Below are positions 27,543 through 35,931 of a DNA stretch of 64,000 bases, piece after piece (positions within the stretch are counted from its first letter, which is position 1; every line of letters starts with the position of its first letter). A model generated the notes under the pieces. The model worked only from the letters and a program-made list of their open reading frames with translations. It was not told the DNA's origin and ran no database searches. The stretch is from Candidatus Fermentithermobacillus carboniphilus (GTDB lineage Bacteria; Bacillota; Sulfobacillia; Fermentithermobacillales; Fermentithermobacillaceae). The stretch is taken from positions 871,217 to 935,216 of the forward strand of contig CP062796.1 in the NCBI GenBank assembly GCA_018208355.1, in the 5' to 3' direction. Made by a program: the position numbers and the translations under genes.

Positions 27543-27767
27543 CTACTCCCCGGACTCCCCCTTGTTTCCAGCAAGGACTCGGCGTGCCAATTCCAGGTCC
27601 TTTCGAGGAACAAATACCTTGATCGGCGACAGACCCGGATACACGCTGGATGGCAGGAAAGACCTGAAAATCACCTCTATGCTGTAGGGCTCGAGGGCTG
27701 AACGGATAAGTCCCTTTTCTACCTCGGTTGTCACCTGACAAAGCTCCACCCACTCTTGATCTGCCAC
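27543..27767 (-). CDS. DUF2007 domain protein
   Basis: This 74-residue protein fits the DUF2007 (putative signal-transducing) domain: an N-terminal strand, the helix EVEKGLIRSALEPYSIEV and the ending IKVFVPRKDLELARRVL. The GTG at 27767 has GGGGGTG seven bases upstream and is preferred over upstream in-frame starts. The function of the family is not established. Confidence 0.75.
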   Translation of the reverse strand: MADQEWVELCQVTTEVEKGLIRSALEPYSIEVIFRSFLPSSVYPGLSPIKVFVPRKDLELARRVLAGNKGESGE

Positions 27768-27948
27768 ACAACTCACCCCCATCATACCCACACCAATCGA
27801 TACCCTTATACTTGTTCCTCAGTTCTTACACACAAGTCTCAAATGTGACCGGAGTCAAATAGATCCAGGAAGCAAGCGCTCAAATCAGGGTCAAACTGTT
27901 TGCTGGTCAGATGACCACTTCTAATCGGCCTCACGTATTGCACAACCC

Positions 27949-28373
27949 CTATTGTGCTTTCTCGAGGTATTCCAGTACGGCGGTAACGTACTCACGATAC
28001 AGGTTAAGTGTATCGTCAATGCTTTCAAACACGGTTACATCGTCTATATCTTCATATTCATGGACGATAATGTTCCGTTCACCCGCGGACGGGGCGATTG
28101 CCAAGGCCATTCCTCACGCAAAACCCCCATCTTTCCTACTTCGACAAACGAGCTATATGCATCATCAGGCGCAGGCCGGCCCGCATCCACAATGATGTGC
28201 GTATTGATGTCCACAGCTACGTCGACGATCAACTGGATCAATCTCTCAACAATCCTTTTGTTTCGAAAGTCTTTGAGGTAATCCTCAAGGCTAATATCCC
28301 GCATTGATTCCAGTTCGTTCAAATACTCCAGCATTTTCTTCACCTTGCGCTTAACCACCGAAGGATCAACCAT
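27949..28373 (-). pseudogene. hepT: HepT-like HEPN toxin (DUF86), frameshifted
   Basis: The ATG at 28373 begins a DUF86 protein (VDPSVVKRKVKKMLEYLNEL...). The frame is lost near 28108-28112, where one base seems missing after GAGGAA. In the next frame the rest of the family reads through to a TAG at 27949, including SAGERNIIVHEYED. That shifted part contains the R-x4-H RNase motif, so the frame as written lacks the active site. It overlaps the antitoxin gene start-to-stop. Either a natural inactivation or a sequencing error. Confidence 0.8.
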
Positions 28374-28815
28374 GGTATCCCCTCTTTTGAGCAGCCTGCT
28401 TAAGATAGCGGTCCATAGCCTGGTAGAAAACCTTCGAGTCCTCATGCTGTCTTACCGCAAGAGAGCAGAACTGTGCAAACAGGCCGGGCATCCCTTCGTA
28501 AACAGGCTTGCCGGTCTTCGCAACCTGAAACCTAAGTAACGGATTCGCATGATTGAGAATGACCAGGTCAACATCGGCTGTCTGAAGGTATGTAATCAGG
28601 TCTTTCATGAACTGCCTTCTCTCGCGGGCAAGGCACAGCAAGTCGCGCGCGTAGCCCTTATCTTCCATAAGCACTGCCAAATCTATGTCGCTTGCATCCG
28701 TCGCCCGTCCTCTAGCCTGCGACCCAAAAAGTACCGCAAGCGAAACTCCGTGCCGATGGCACAAAGCAGCAAAGCCAGGGCTACGCAAGAGGTTAACCGC
28801 GTCCTTGGTACCCAT
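28366..28815 (-). CDS. mntA: MntA-like nucleotidyltransferase antitoxin
   Basis: This 149-residue protein has GSQARGRATDASDIDLAVL, the nucleotidyltransferase motif of MntA antitoxins, which polyadenylylate HepT near its RNase motif. The stop overlaps the HepT ATG. It appears intact although its toxin partner is frameshifted, so it may now be an orphan antitoxin. Confidence 0.85.
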   Translation of the reverse strand: MGTKDAVNLLRSPGFAALCHRHGVSLAVLFGSQARGRATDASDIDLAVLMEDKGYARDLLCLARERRQFMKDLITYLQTADVDLVILNHANPLLRFQVAKTGKPVYEGMPGLFAQFCSLAVRQHEDSKVFYQAMDRYLKQAAQKRGYHG

Positions 28816-28970
28816 CGCGTCTCTATCTTTTCTTCTGACCTCATCCTAGATTTTACCGGTTTAGCCGGTCCCCGGCAATGTCGGACCGTTCGCCTGCTGA
28901 GACCTAATATTGCGCCAGCTCGAGCTGGGTCTGGTCATCTTTTGAAGGACCTGTTGCTGCACTGTGCTTA

Positions 28971-29447
28971 TTAGTGGGTATCAACACCTTGAACTGCACA
29001 GCAGAGGCTCATAAATGGTTTGAGACCGAACCATTTCTTCACGGTCTCGTCGTCCGTCTTGGCCGCTTCGTCTAGCCATGGCTTCATTTGTTCGGGCATG
29101 GAAACTATCAAATTGTAGAGTCGGGGACTGAGGATAGTAGTGTGTCCGTTGTTACAAGCATGAGGATTCGCCCCATTCTTTTTCGGACTCTGCATCGCTC
29201 TTTCTTCGACGGATGGCATCCGATTGCGGTTGTCGACTACCGCTTTTTCGACCAAGGTGAAAGCCACCATGGACTCGGGCTGAGCACCGCCTGCAATCAG
29301 GAAGGCAGTCCTCCTGGTCAAGGTCTCAGTCTTCTCCGCGCCGGCGCCGGCAACGATTCGGACAAACCGGCTGTTTGTTAGGACCGCCCTTTTCTGGGTT
29401 TCCGACAACCCGTCGAGGATTCTCTCAAGACGGCCAGGATCAACCAT
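28971..29447 (-). pseudogene. Decayed UvrD/Rep-type helicase N-terminus
   Basis: The ATG at 29447 leads into GLSETQKRAVLTN, FVRIVAGAGAEKTETLTRRT and MVAFTLVEKA, the Q motif, Walker A and motif Ia of superfamily 1 helicases. The Walker A glycine before lysine is replaced by glutamate (GAGAEKT). After about 85 residues similarity stops and the frame ends with an unrelated or scrambled tail. The gene starts 88 bases after the nuclease-domain protein on the same strand and was probably its operon partner. Not functional as a helicase. Confidence 0.7.
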
Positions 29448-29534
29448 GTATGCTGATACTAATCTGAACCTCCGATGAGCGTCATCGAGCCAAGTCGAAT
29501 GCAGCTTCCGCAAGAAAGAACCAATTCCTTCGTC

Positions 29535-32500
29535 CTATTCCTTCAGCGGCCCAATCTTGTCAGCTTCGATCGGCAACGAAGTCAGGTACATCACCGGCAC
29601 GTGCGTATTAGTTACCAACCTGTCATCAATCCGAGCTGGATCCGGCACGAATCCGACAATACGGCAGAGGCTGACGGGGTTGGCCCTTATCCAGTTAACG
29701 CGCCGGACATGTTTATCTAACTCATCCATCGCTTCTCCTCGGAAGCGGCGACAGATTTCAGCAACCTCAGCGACGGTCCGAGCAAGCTGCAAGCGTTTAC
29801 ACTCAATAAGCAGAACCTCTCCACTAGGTCTCCACGCTAGAACATCAACATCGCCAAGTTCCGCGGGTCCCTCCAGTTCGGTCATGGGAACTTCGGTGCG
29901 CGTCTGCCAGCCTTTCTCGCGAAGTCGATCAGCAACTGACAAGGCAAATGCACGGCCTCTCTCGTTGTTTACCATTCCGATGTATTGTTTCATGGCCTGA
30001 GAGGTGAAAAACTCTTGTGGCAAATGTCCTCTCTCCGATCTCTCCAATAGAAATCTGACTCCAGACATCAATGTACCGGCCCCGTAGAACACTCTGTCGT
30101 CGTCTTCGTTTCCGAAAATGAGAATAGGTCTGGCCGCCAGAGAGAGCCTACGGCGGAATCGCCACGGATATATATCTCTTTCCGAGAACCCGGGCGGGGA
30201 CTTGTCCCATGCAGGACGGTGGAATATGCTAAATGTGCGAATGAATGCTTCGCAGGCATCAGGTGACAGGCCGCGAGCTACAGTCAACCTCGTTTTGAGG
30301 TCGCCCAGCGTTGTTTCAACCACCACGCTATCACGCTCAACTGCCAAGTCCATGAGCGCCGCTAGACCGTCTATCGCCTCGTCCGGCGTTAGACTGAACT
30401 CAATCCGAAACGCCCGAATGAAATCAGCAGAGAGGACCTCATCAGCTCGCACTCGTCCGCCGGGAGGCTCGCTTCGGTACAGTTTTGCGTATTCCGCTGC
30501 CGCCCGTTCGAACTCTTCCCGCAAGTAAGCGGTCGAGAACGGCTTAATGACCGTGCTATGGAAACCTCGATCGATCGTGTACTCACCATTTGGATGTAAT
30601 TCGATTTGGGGTTCAACCAGGTCATTATAGATCGCGTCGGAGTCCGTCGCAACCTCAATCAGCAGTGCAGCTTTAGCCAATAGCTCATCCAGATCCCACC
30701 GGGATAGCTCGCGACCACCTACCTTTGGGCACTCACAAATAGCCATTTCCAGGACAGTGCGCGCCGCCAAGGAAACATTGCCCCTTTGCGACTCTCGCTC
30801 CTGCGCAACAGCGAAGACATCCTCCTCTGGCTTATATAAAGCAAGGACTGCCTGTGCGGTACGGCGCCAGTGGTCACGATCCTGAATAACGGCTTCATGT
30901 ACCCGGAGCACCTCGCGAATCACAGATGCCCGATCGAACTGGTGCAACAGGTTCCGGAGCTGACTCCAGATCTTGACTACAAGCCTGTGCAGGAACTGGT
31001 TACACTCAGACTTCGACTTGATGCTAGTGCCGGGCCAGGCTGCCGTACAACCTTCGGAAAGCCTGAGCTTGGAAAAGACAAAATCCTCATGTGCGAGAAA
31101 TATCGGCTTCTGGTCTGACCGCCATAGCAAGTATTCGATGGGGTCATACGTACGAAACACGTGGAAAACACGTTCACCTGGGTCGCCTATCACTCTGCTC
31201 ATTAGATCAGTTAGGACGCTCTCGTCAACATCCCCCGTCGCGCCTTGGTGCAAGCTGACAAGGGCTTTCGCAATGCCGCGGAGGACCAGCCTCTCACCGG
31301 TGTTCTCCGGCTGCTGGAAACACATGAGGAAATCCGACGGAAACCTGACCTCAGCCGTTCTCCGGACTAGATTAACCGTAACTTCTGGCTCACCGACCAG
31401 GACACCCGGCTCGTATTTTAGGTCCTCTGGTACAGCGACTTCGCCAAAGTTGAGCCGAATCTCTATCGCACCACGCGGCGCCTTTGGGTAACGAGCCTCC
31501 ACCTCGAATACTAGCCTATCGTACAAACCGATGAACCCTGACCACATCTCATAGAGGAAACGCCGGACCTCCTCGCCACCATCCCTTGGTTCTACTACGA
31601 GCCAACTAGGGCCGCGCGGGGTCTCCACCGCACCTGCCAGGACCCCCATGCCCAAATGATGTAGGCTTGCGTAAATTGGACGACCCTGCATGGACTTGAA
31701 GTACGCGTCCCTACCGAACCGCATAACTGGCAAATAGATACCACCTACTGTCTCGAGGACATGGCAATCCGCCAGATTCCGCACCTCAGCCCGGACCGGC
31801 AGAACCATGTCGTTACCTATGACAAGTACGGTGCCTTGATCAACCGGCACGTCACGTGGGACAAGTTGGTAGTTCAGGTGACGCCAGAAACAATAGAAGT
31901 TGTAATCGCCATTAGTGTTAACGAAGCGGACGCCTTTCTCCTCTGCCCACTCCTTCTGCTTGATGCATTTCAGGTAGCGTGTGATCGGTCGATCGGGCTC
32001 TCTGGCTAGCATGAGGAGATCTGGTATTCGAATAACCGACAAGCGCCATTCTTCCGGCCAGTCCTTGAATTCCAGAACAAACCCGCGGCCGAGGCCGCCC
32101 ATCACCAGCAGCGTCATTCCCTCAGCGAAGTCTGGTAACGATCGACAATGACTAGAAACCTTGCTCAGATATTGCTCGAGACCTGCCCTCAGTTCCTCCG
32201 GATACTCCATGAAACTAGAAAGGCCCTGGGTATCCAACCAATCCAACCTGTCATGCAGTAGGACTACATGGAGATACTTGTTCACGTCGTACTTGAGCAA
32301 CCAAGTATGTAGTGAAGGCACCTTTCCGTCTGGTTTCGGCGGCTCAAGAGATTCAGCTTCCCCCTTCAGCTCCCAGAGGCCTTCCCTCTCAACTTGGCGC
32401 GCCTGCAGGCTGGCGAGCGTATCTGCGAACTCATGAAGGTAGCCCAGCCGCTTTAACTCAAATACGACAAATCGCCTGATTGCAGGACTGACCGCGTGAG

Positions 32501-33218
32501 GCAATGCAAGCACTAGTTCGTCGCCGAAGTCGACGAGAGGGCGTCTTTCCAGAGACGAGTGCCCTACCCATTCCTCCGCGAGTACCTTCTTGTGTTCATC
32601 CCGTAGGATGAACGGCTCCAGTACCTTACGGTTGATACCCAGTGCATCCAGCTCGGCTGCAGTGAAGGTTATCCAGCGCGCCCCGTCCGCCACGGGAGCT
32701 CCTAACGCCAATTTTACCGTATCTTGTGGGATCGAAGGCTCGGTGTGCCATCTCCGAAGACCAGCCCGTTCAGCAACGCAGTCGCTTAGCTTGAGCAATG
32801 CAAATGCGGGAAGCAACAGAGCCCGGCACTCTGGTGGAGCCCCGGGGCTGTTCAGTGTTTCGAGGACTATCTGGACGAAGTAATCATTTGATTCCCAGAT
32901 GCCTTCAAATACCCGCCGATTTCCCTCAGGGGTCTCGACATTGGTGACGAAAACGTCTTCGACAGGATCCTCAAGCAGTGCAATCCAGATGTTGCCGATA
33001 TATCTGTTCAACCATCGATCAATTTCGGCTAAGCTAGGTTTACGATAACCGTGGCAGTGTGCGACGGCCAGGTGAACAATGGTTTCTATACGGATTGTGT
33101 CGGCCTGTAGGGCAGGAGCGGTCAGTAGGCCGCCGAGTTGCGTGACAGTAGACTTCAGGTCGTACTTGTGAAGGAATCCTGCAATGCGTTTTAGTTCAGG
33201 AGCATTAAGTGGGATCAT
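29535..33218 (-). CDS. Large protein (1227 aa) with C-terminal PD-(D/E)XK nuclease domain
   Basis: I do not recognise the first 1050 residues; they are soluble, mixed alpha/beta, without Walker or helicase motifs. The last 150 residues have a restriction-endonuclease-like core: helix RGRAFALSVADRLREKGW, then GDVDVLAW (D1125) and VLLIECK (E1139, K1141), the D...ExK triad. It is therefore probably a DNA-cleaving effector. The ATG at 33218 overlaps the stop of a 42-codon ORF by one base, and an antitoxin/toxin pair lies immediately upstream on the same strand. A decayed UvrD-type helicase follows. The layout suggests a phage or plasmid defence operon; this is inference. Confidence 0.75.
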   Translation of the reverse strand: MIPLNAPELKRIAGFLHKYDLKSTVTQLGGLLTAPALQADTIRIETIVHLAVAHCHGYRKPSLAEIDRWLNRYIGNIWIALLEDPVEDVFVTNVETPEGNRRVFEGIWESNDYFVQIVLETLNSPGAPPECRALLLPAFALLKLSDCVAERAGLRRWHTEPSIPQDTVKLALGAPVADGARWITFTAAELDALGINRKVLEPFILRDEHKKVLAEEWVGHSSLERRPLVDFGDELVLALPHAVSPAIRRFVVFELKRLGYLHEFADTLASLQARQVEREGLWELKGEAESLEPPKPDGKVPSLHTWLLKYDVNKYLHVVLLHDRLDWLDTQGLSSFMEYPEELRAGLEQYLSKVSSHCRSLPDFAEGMTLLVMGGLGRGFVLEFKDWPEEWRLSVIRIPDLLMLAREPDRPITRYLKCIKQKEWAEEKGVRFVNTNGDYNFYCFWRHLNYQLVPRDVPVDQGTVLVIGNDMVLPVRAEVRNLADCHVLETVGGIYLPVMRFGRDAYFKSMQGRPIYASLHHLGMGVLAGAVETPRGPSWLVVEPRDGGEEVRRFLYEMWSGFIGLYDRLVFEVEARYPKAPRGAIEIRLNFGEVAVPEDLKYEPGVLVGEPEVTVNLVRRTAEVRFPSDFLMCFQQPENTGERLVLRGIAKALVSLHQGATGDVDESVLTDLMSRVIGDPGERVFHVFRTYDPIEYLLWRSDQKPIFLAHEDFVFSKLRLSEGCTAAWPGTSIKSKSECNQFLHRLVVKIWSQLRNLLHQFDRASVIREVLRVHEAVIQDRDHWRRTAQAVLALYKPEEDVFAVAQERESQRGNVSLAARTVLEMAICECPKVGGRELSRWDLDELLAKAALLIEVATDSDAIYNDLVEPQIELHPNGEYTIDRGFHSTVIKPFSTAYLREEFERAAAEYAKLYRSEPPGGRVRADEVLSADFIRAFRIEFSLTPDEAIDGLAALMDLAVERDSVVVETTLGDLKTRLTVARGLSPDACEAFIRTFSIFHRPAWDKSPPGFSERDIYPWRFRRRLSLAARPILIFGNEDDDRVFYGAGTLMSGVRFLLERSERGHLPQEFFTSQAMKQYIGMVNNERGRAFALSVADRLREKGWQTRTEVPMTELEGPAELGDVDVLAWRPSGEVLLIECKRLQLARTVAEVAEICRRFRGEAMDELDKHVRRVNWIRANPVSLCRIVGFVPDPARIDDRLVTNTHVPVMYLTSLPIEADKIGPLKE

Positions 33219-33346
33219 CAACGCGCTTCCTTTCGTTGCTCAGGGTTAATGGTATCCAACCGCACCTCAAAAGCTCGGTACCGTTCTTGTAATAAGCCCT
33301 GCTTAATCTCTCGGATTACATTAACCTTGACTTCGATGCAATGCAC
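33218..33346 (-). CDS. Small ORF translationally coupled to the nuclease-domain gene
   Basis: A 42-codon frame from a GTG at 33346 ends in TGA that overlaps the ATG of the large gene (TGATG). Its product includes EVKVNVIREIKQGLL, similar to QVSVIRELKRSLL at the C-terminus of the upstream antitoxin, so it may be a duplicated antitoxin tail. It could be a leader that couples translation, or a relic. Confidence 0.4.
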   Translation of the reverse strand: MHCIEVKVNVIREIKQGLLQERYRAFEVRLDTINPEQRKEAR

Positions 33347-33356
33347 ATCTACCCAG

Positions 33357-34403
33357 TTAAAGCAAGCTCCGCTTAAGTTCTCGGATCACACTAACCTGGT
33401 CAGCCTCTGTATAGGGCAAAGTCGCGCCGTCGGGTCGCGATTGCCAGAGAACTTCGCCGTGCGATAGGTCAGATAGTTCCTTGCTTGTCGACGAACCGAA
33501 TCTTCGCACAACGGCGTTAAGCACGGCTTTTTCACTTGCGCTCAAGCCCCCAAGGTCAGGAGTCTTGTTAGGTCTTATCAGATCTCCGCTATATTCACCG
33601 AGTTCCTGGGTAACAATATCTACGCAACCAGTCTCCTGCAAAAGACTCAATAAAACCTGAAATTTATCAGGTGCCGGCCCGTAGGGCATCCTCACGTAAG
33701 CCAACCCAGTAATGGAAGTACCCTCAAGGGAAAAGTGAGTAAAGTCCGCGAGCCACAAAAGTTTGGCCAGTTTGGTCTTATACAAGCGGCCAACCTCGCC
33801 AGCTATCCACGCGACAATCTCTCCGACTTTCTGGAAGTCGAAAGCTCTGAATCCTCTAGACACCGGGTCAATAGAGTAGGCTATCGTTTGCAACTGCTCA
33901 TACACGGCAACCAAACTCTGTGTCTCTGACTTGAGCACCGTAGAGGCGATTTGCGAGTACAATCGTTTCCATTCATCCTCTGAGAATCGATGCTTGTTAT
34001 ACTCAAGTTTCTTGAGCAGTACCGATGGGTCGGAGGCAATCTCCCTGAGGATTCTGTCATGGGACTCATCCTGCAAAGCCCCATTCTCATAGCGGTGTAT
34101 TGTCACCAACCCCCACCCCAGAGCTCTAGCAAGAGCACGTTGGGATAACCCATAACGCTGACGAATCCCCGCTATCTCCTCGGGCGTGAGCAGACCATGC
34201 TTGCGCCGGTAAGCATCATAGGCCGATCTCAGATTGCGCTCCTCGGATTCCATGTCAAAGATCTCGTTCCCGCACACAACACACCTATAATGGACAGCGT
34301 CAACAACCTCGATAGGCTCGCCACGAACAAAGAACACTTCGGGTTTCTTAACTGGCTCAATGTCCCATTCTCTGATACAATTTGGGCAAAAAGCAACTTT
34401 CAT
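33357..34403 (-). CDS. Antitoxin with MqsA-like zinc domain, HTH and Panacea (DUF4065) domain
   Basis: This 348-residue protein has three parts. An MqsA-type zinc site uses CPNC (C6, C9) and CVVC (C41, C44). A Xre-type helix-turn-helix spans about 76-108 (IRQRYGLSQRALARALGW). A Panacea/DUF4065 domain covers about 190-300 (KLAKLLWLADFTHF...GLAYVRMPYGPAPDKF). Panacea domains are versatile antitoxin modules that neutralise unrelated toxins. The ATG overlaps the toxin stop by ATGA. A 20-bp palindrome upstream of the toxin is a likely operator for its helix-turn-helix. Confident as an antitoxin/regulator; the neutralising part is inferred. Confidence 0.88.
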   Translation of the reverse strand: MKVAFCPNCIREWDIEPVKKPEVFFVRGEPIEVVDAVHYRCVVCGNEIFDMESEERNLRSAYDAYRRKHGLLTPEEIAGIRQRYGLSQRALARALGWGLVTIHRYENGALQDESHDRILREIASDPSVLLKKLEYNKHRFSEDEWKRLYSQIASTVLKSETQSLVAVYEQLQTIAYSIDPVSRGFRAFDFQKVGEIVAWIAGEVGRLYKTKLAKLLWLADFTHFSLEGTSITGLAYVRMPYGPAPDKFQVLLSLLQETGCVDIVTQELGEYSGDLIRPNKTPDLGGLSASEKAVLNAVVRRFGSSTSKELSDLSHGEVLWQSRPDGATLPYTEADQVSVIRELKRSLL

Positions 34404-34711
34404 TTTTCCACCTCCCTCCTGAAGGGGCGGGTTAGGTTATGCTCAGCCTCGTGAAAAGACATACATATGCATCTGCCGGAGTACACGGCTACTTTTATAT
34501 ACAGAACAATGCCACAGTAATTGGGTCCGAATACCCACCATTGAATTGGCCTGCCCCTGTCATCGTCAAGTGGACCCTCTGAATAATCTGACACACTCAA
34601 CTCTCGTAACACGCTCGGCACTTCACTGGGCAACATGCCCAACATCGCTAATGATTGGACATTCTTTTCTCTCTCGACAAAAGCAAGTTTCCCCTCTTGT
34701 GAAAGGGTCAT
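34400..34711 (-). CDS. MqsR-like toxin
   Basis: This 103-residue protein has the C-terminal pattern WWVFGPNYCGIVLYIKVAVY, then CICMSFHEAE, resembling type II toxins of the MqsR/RelE-like fold encoded before MqsA-type zinc/HTH antitoxins. MqsR toxins cleave mRNA at GCU sites; whether this relative does is unknown. It lies first in the operon and overlaps the antitoxin by four bases. No signal peptide or membrane segment. Confidence 0.7.
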   Translation of the reverse strand: MTLSQEGKLAFVEREKNVQSLAMLGMLPSEVPSVLRELSVSDYSEGPLDDDRGRPIQWWVFGPNYCGIVLYIKVAVYSGRCICMSFHEAEHNLTRPFRREVEK

Positions 34712-34778
34712 CTTCAGTCGAAGCAGGAACTCTTACACCTGCTCCCTGTCTGCAGCCAACTAATTTTCCTCCCAGTCG

Positions 34779-34798
34779 GTGCTATCATATGATAGCAC
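34779..34798. promoter_or_regulatory. 20-bp perfect palindrome, probable toxin-antitoxin operator
   Basis: GTGCTATCATATGATAGCAC is a perfect 10+10 inverted repeat 67 bases upstream of the toxin start. The antitoxin carries a helix-turn-helix, so autoregulation at this site is likely. It could also affect the large nuclease-domain gene if they share a transcript. The rest of the 34712-35034 gap shows no gene. Confidence 0.65.
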
Positions 34799-35034
34799 GT
34801 GGTAGCCTGCCACTGGAAGCGGTATCGCAAGAAACTGGGGGCAACTCAAGGGTTTTCGATTCGATACTCATGCAGGTCTGTAACAAAGTCCTTCAGCGCC
34901 TTCCCTTCATACTTGCGCTATGCCCGAGAAGAAGCCAGTCACCTGCTCTCAGAGAGACTGCATCGTTAGTGCCTGAGCTGATATCATGTGAGGAGGGACT
35001 TGTGCTTTCGTCCTTTTGGAGGAGGAAAACAAAG

Positions 35035-35160
35035 GTGAGACGTAAACTAAGAGGTCTCAGGACCATTGGTCTGGTCGCCGTCACTTTGATCGTATTTGTA
35101 GTTTCCTACAATGTGTATGACAACAACAGAGTTGCGATCGTACGGCAAGAGAGGTTGTCC
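35035..35160 (+). pseudogene. Metallophosphoesterase, N-terminal fragment
   Basis: GGAGGAGG is followed nine bases later by a GTG and a short basic segment, a membrane helix (GLVAVTLIVFVVSYNVY) and NNRVAIVRQE. This is the typical anchored start of YaeI-like metallophosphoesterases, before the metal-binding domain. Similarity stops near 35150, where IS256-type sequence begins. The rest of the gene was not found in the window. Confidence 0.55.
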
Positions 35161-35885
35161 CGTCCACCGTGGAATTTCGCCGGCGACAGCTCTCCTTCCT
35201 CCTTTCAGTCGCTGACCATCTCCTTCCTCTCCCGATGAACCTCTCGCTCAAGAGCAGCCTTTAGCAAGGGCAGTTGCTGATATCCCTGTATCCGACGGAA
35301 CCTTTTCTCCGCATCCAATAGGCCTGCTGCTGTCCACCTGAGAATCTGACCTGTATCCCGCCACCTTTTTACCCTTTTGGCCAGTCCTTGGGCAACGCTG
35401 TTGGCAGACTCAATAATGTTCGTCGAAGATAGAATTCTCTTGAGATGCCCTGTGAGGCCCAACCGGGTGACTGTCAACGTTTCCTCCAGGCCCTCTCTAA
35501 TGCTCGCAGCTGCCCCCGGATATTCTCCTTCTAGACTGTCTGCCAGCCTTTTAAGGGCAGCCATTGCTTTCTCGGCGTCTTGCTCAGCCCATGCTGCTCG
35601 AAGTCGCTGCTGGACCCATAAATGATGGGTCTTGGGTAAATGGTCCAGTACGTTCCTCATCTTGTGAATCCGACATCGTTGTACCACTACACTATCCCCT
35701 AAAACGTCCCGTACGGCTTTTCTCAGAGCCTTTGAACCATCTATAACCACTAACATCGGTCTGTCTTTAGGCAAACCCATCCCAACAAGGTCTTCCAAAA
35801 GCGCTTTGCAGACAGTTGGGTTCTCGGTAGCACCTTCCCAAAGCCACAGTATGTACTTACACCCAATATCGGCGCAATGCGTAGG
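35150..35885 (-). mobile_element. IS256-family insertion sequence fragment with truncated transposase
   Basis: The frame from 35205 to about 35885 encodes the C-terminal half of a mutator-type transposase, with LVVIDGSKALRKAVRDVLGD, RCRIHKMRNVLDHL and SSTNIIESANS. The N-terminal part, including the first catalytic aspartate region, is missing; the upstream edge is a DIGCKYILWLWEGATENPT-like segment cut near 35885. The right-hand part abuts the broken metallophosphoesterase gene. Not mobile by itself. Confidence 0.85.
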
Positions 35886-35931
35886 TAGTCTCGCGCGCCG
35901 TCTGTGATATCCTAAGACGAAGGTGAGACTA

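Noticed and set aside
28971..33218. Assignment of the nuclease/helicase block to Gabija
   Set aside because: Gabija pairs a UvrD-type helicase with an OLD-like ATPase/Toprim nuclease. The large protein here has no ATPase or Toprim motifs and ends in a PD-(D/E)XK domain.
34546..35238. Plus-strand open frame of 230 codons
   Set aside because: The first part is antisense to the toxin gene and the last part to the IS256 transposase. Only the segment from the GTG at 35035 looks like a real gene start.
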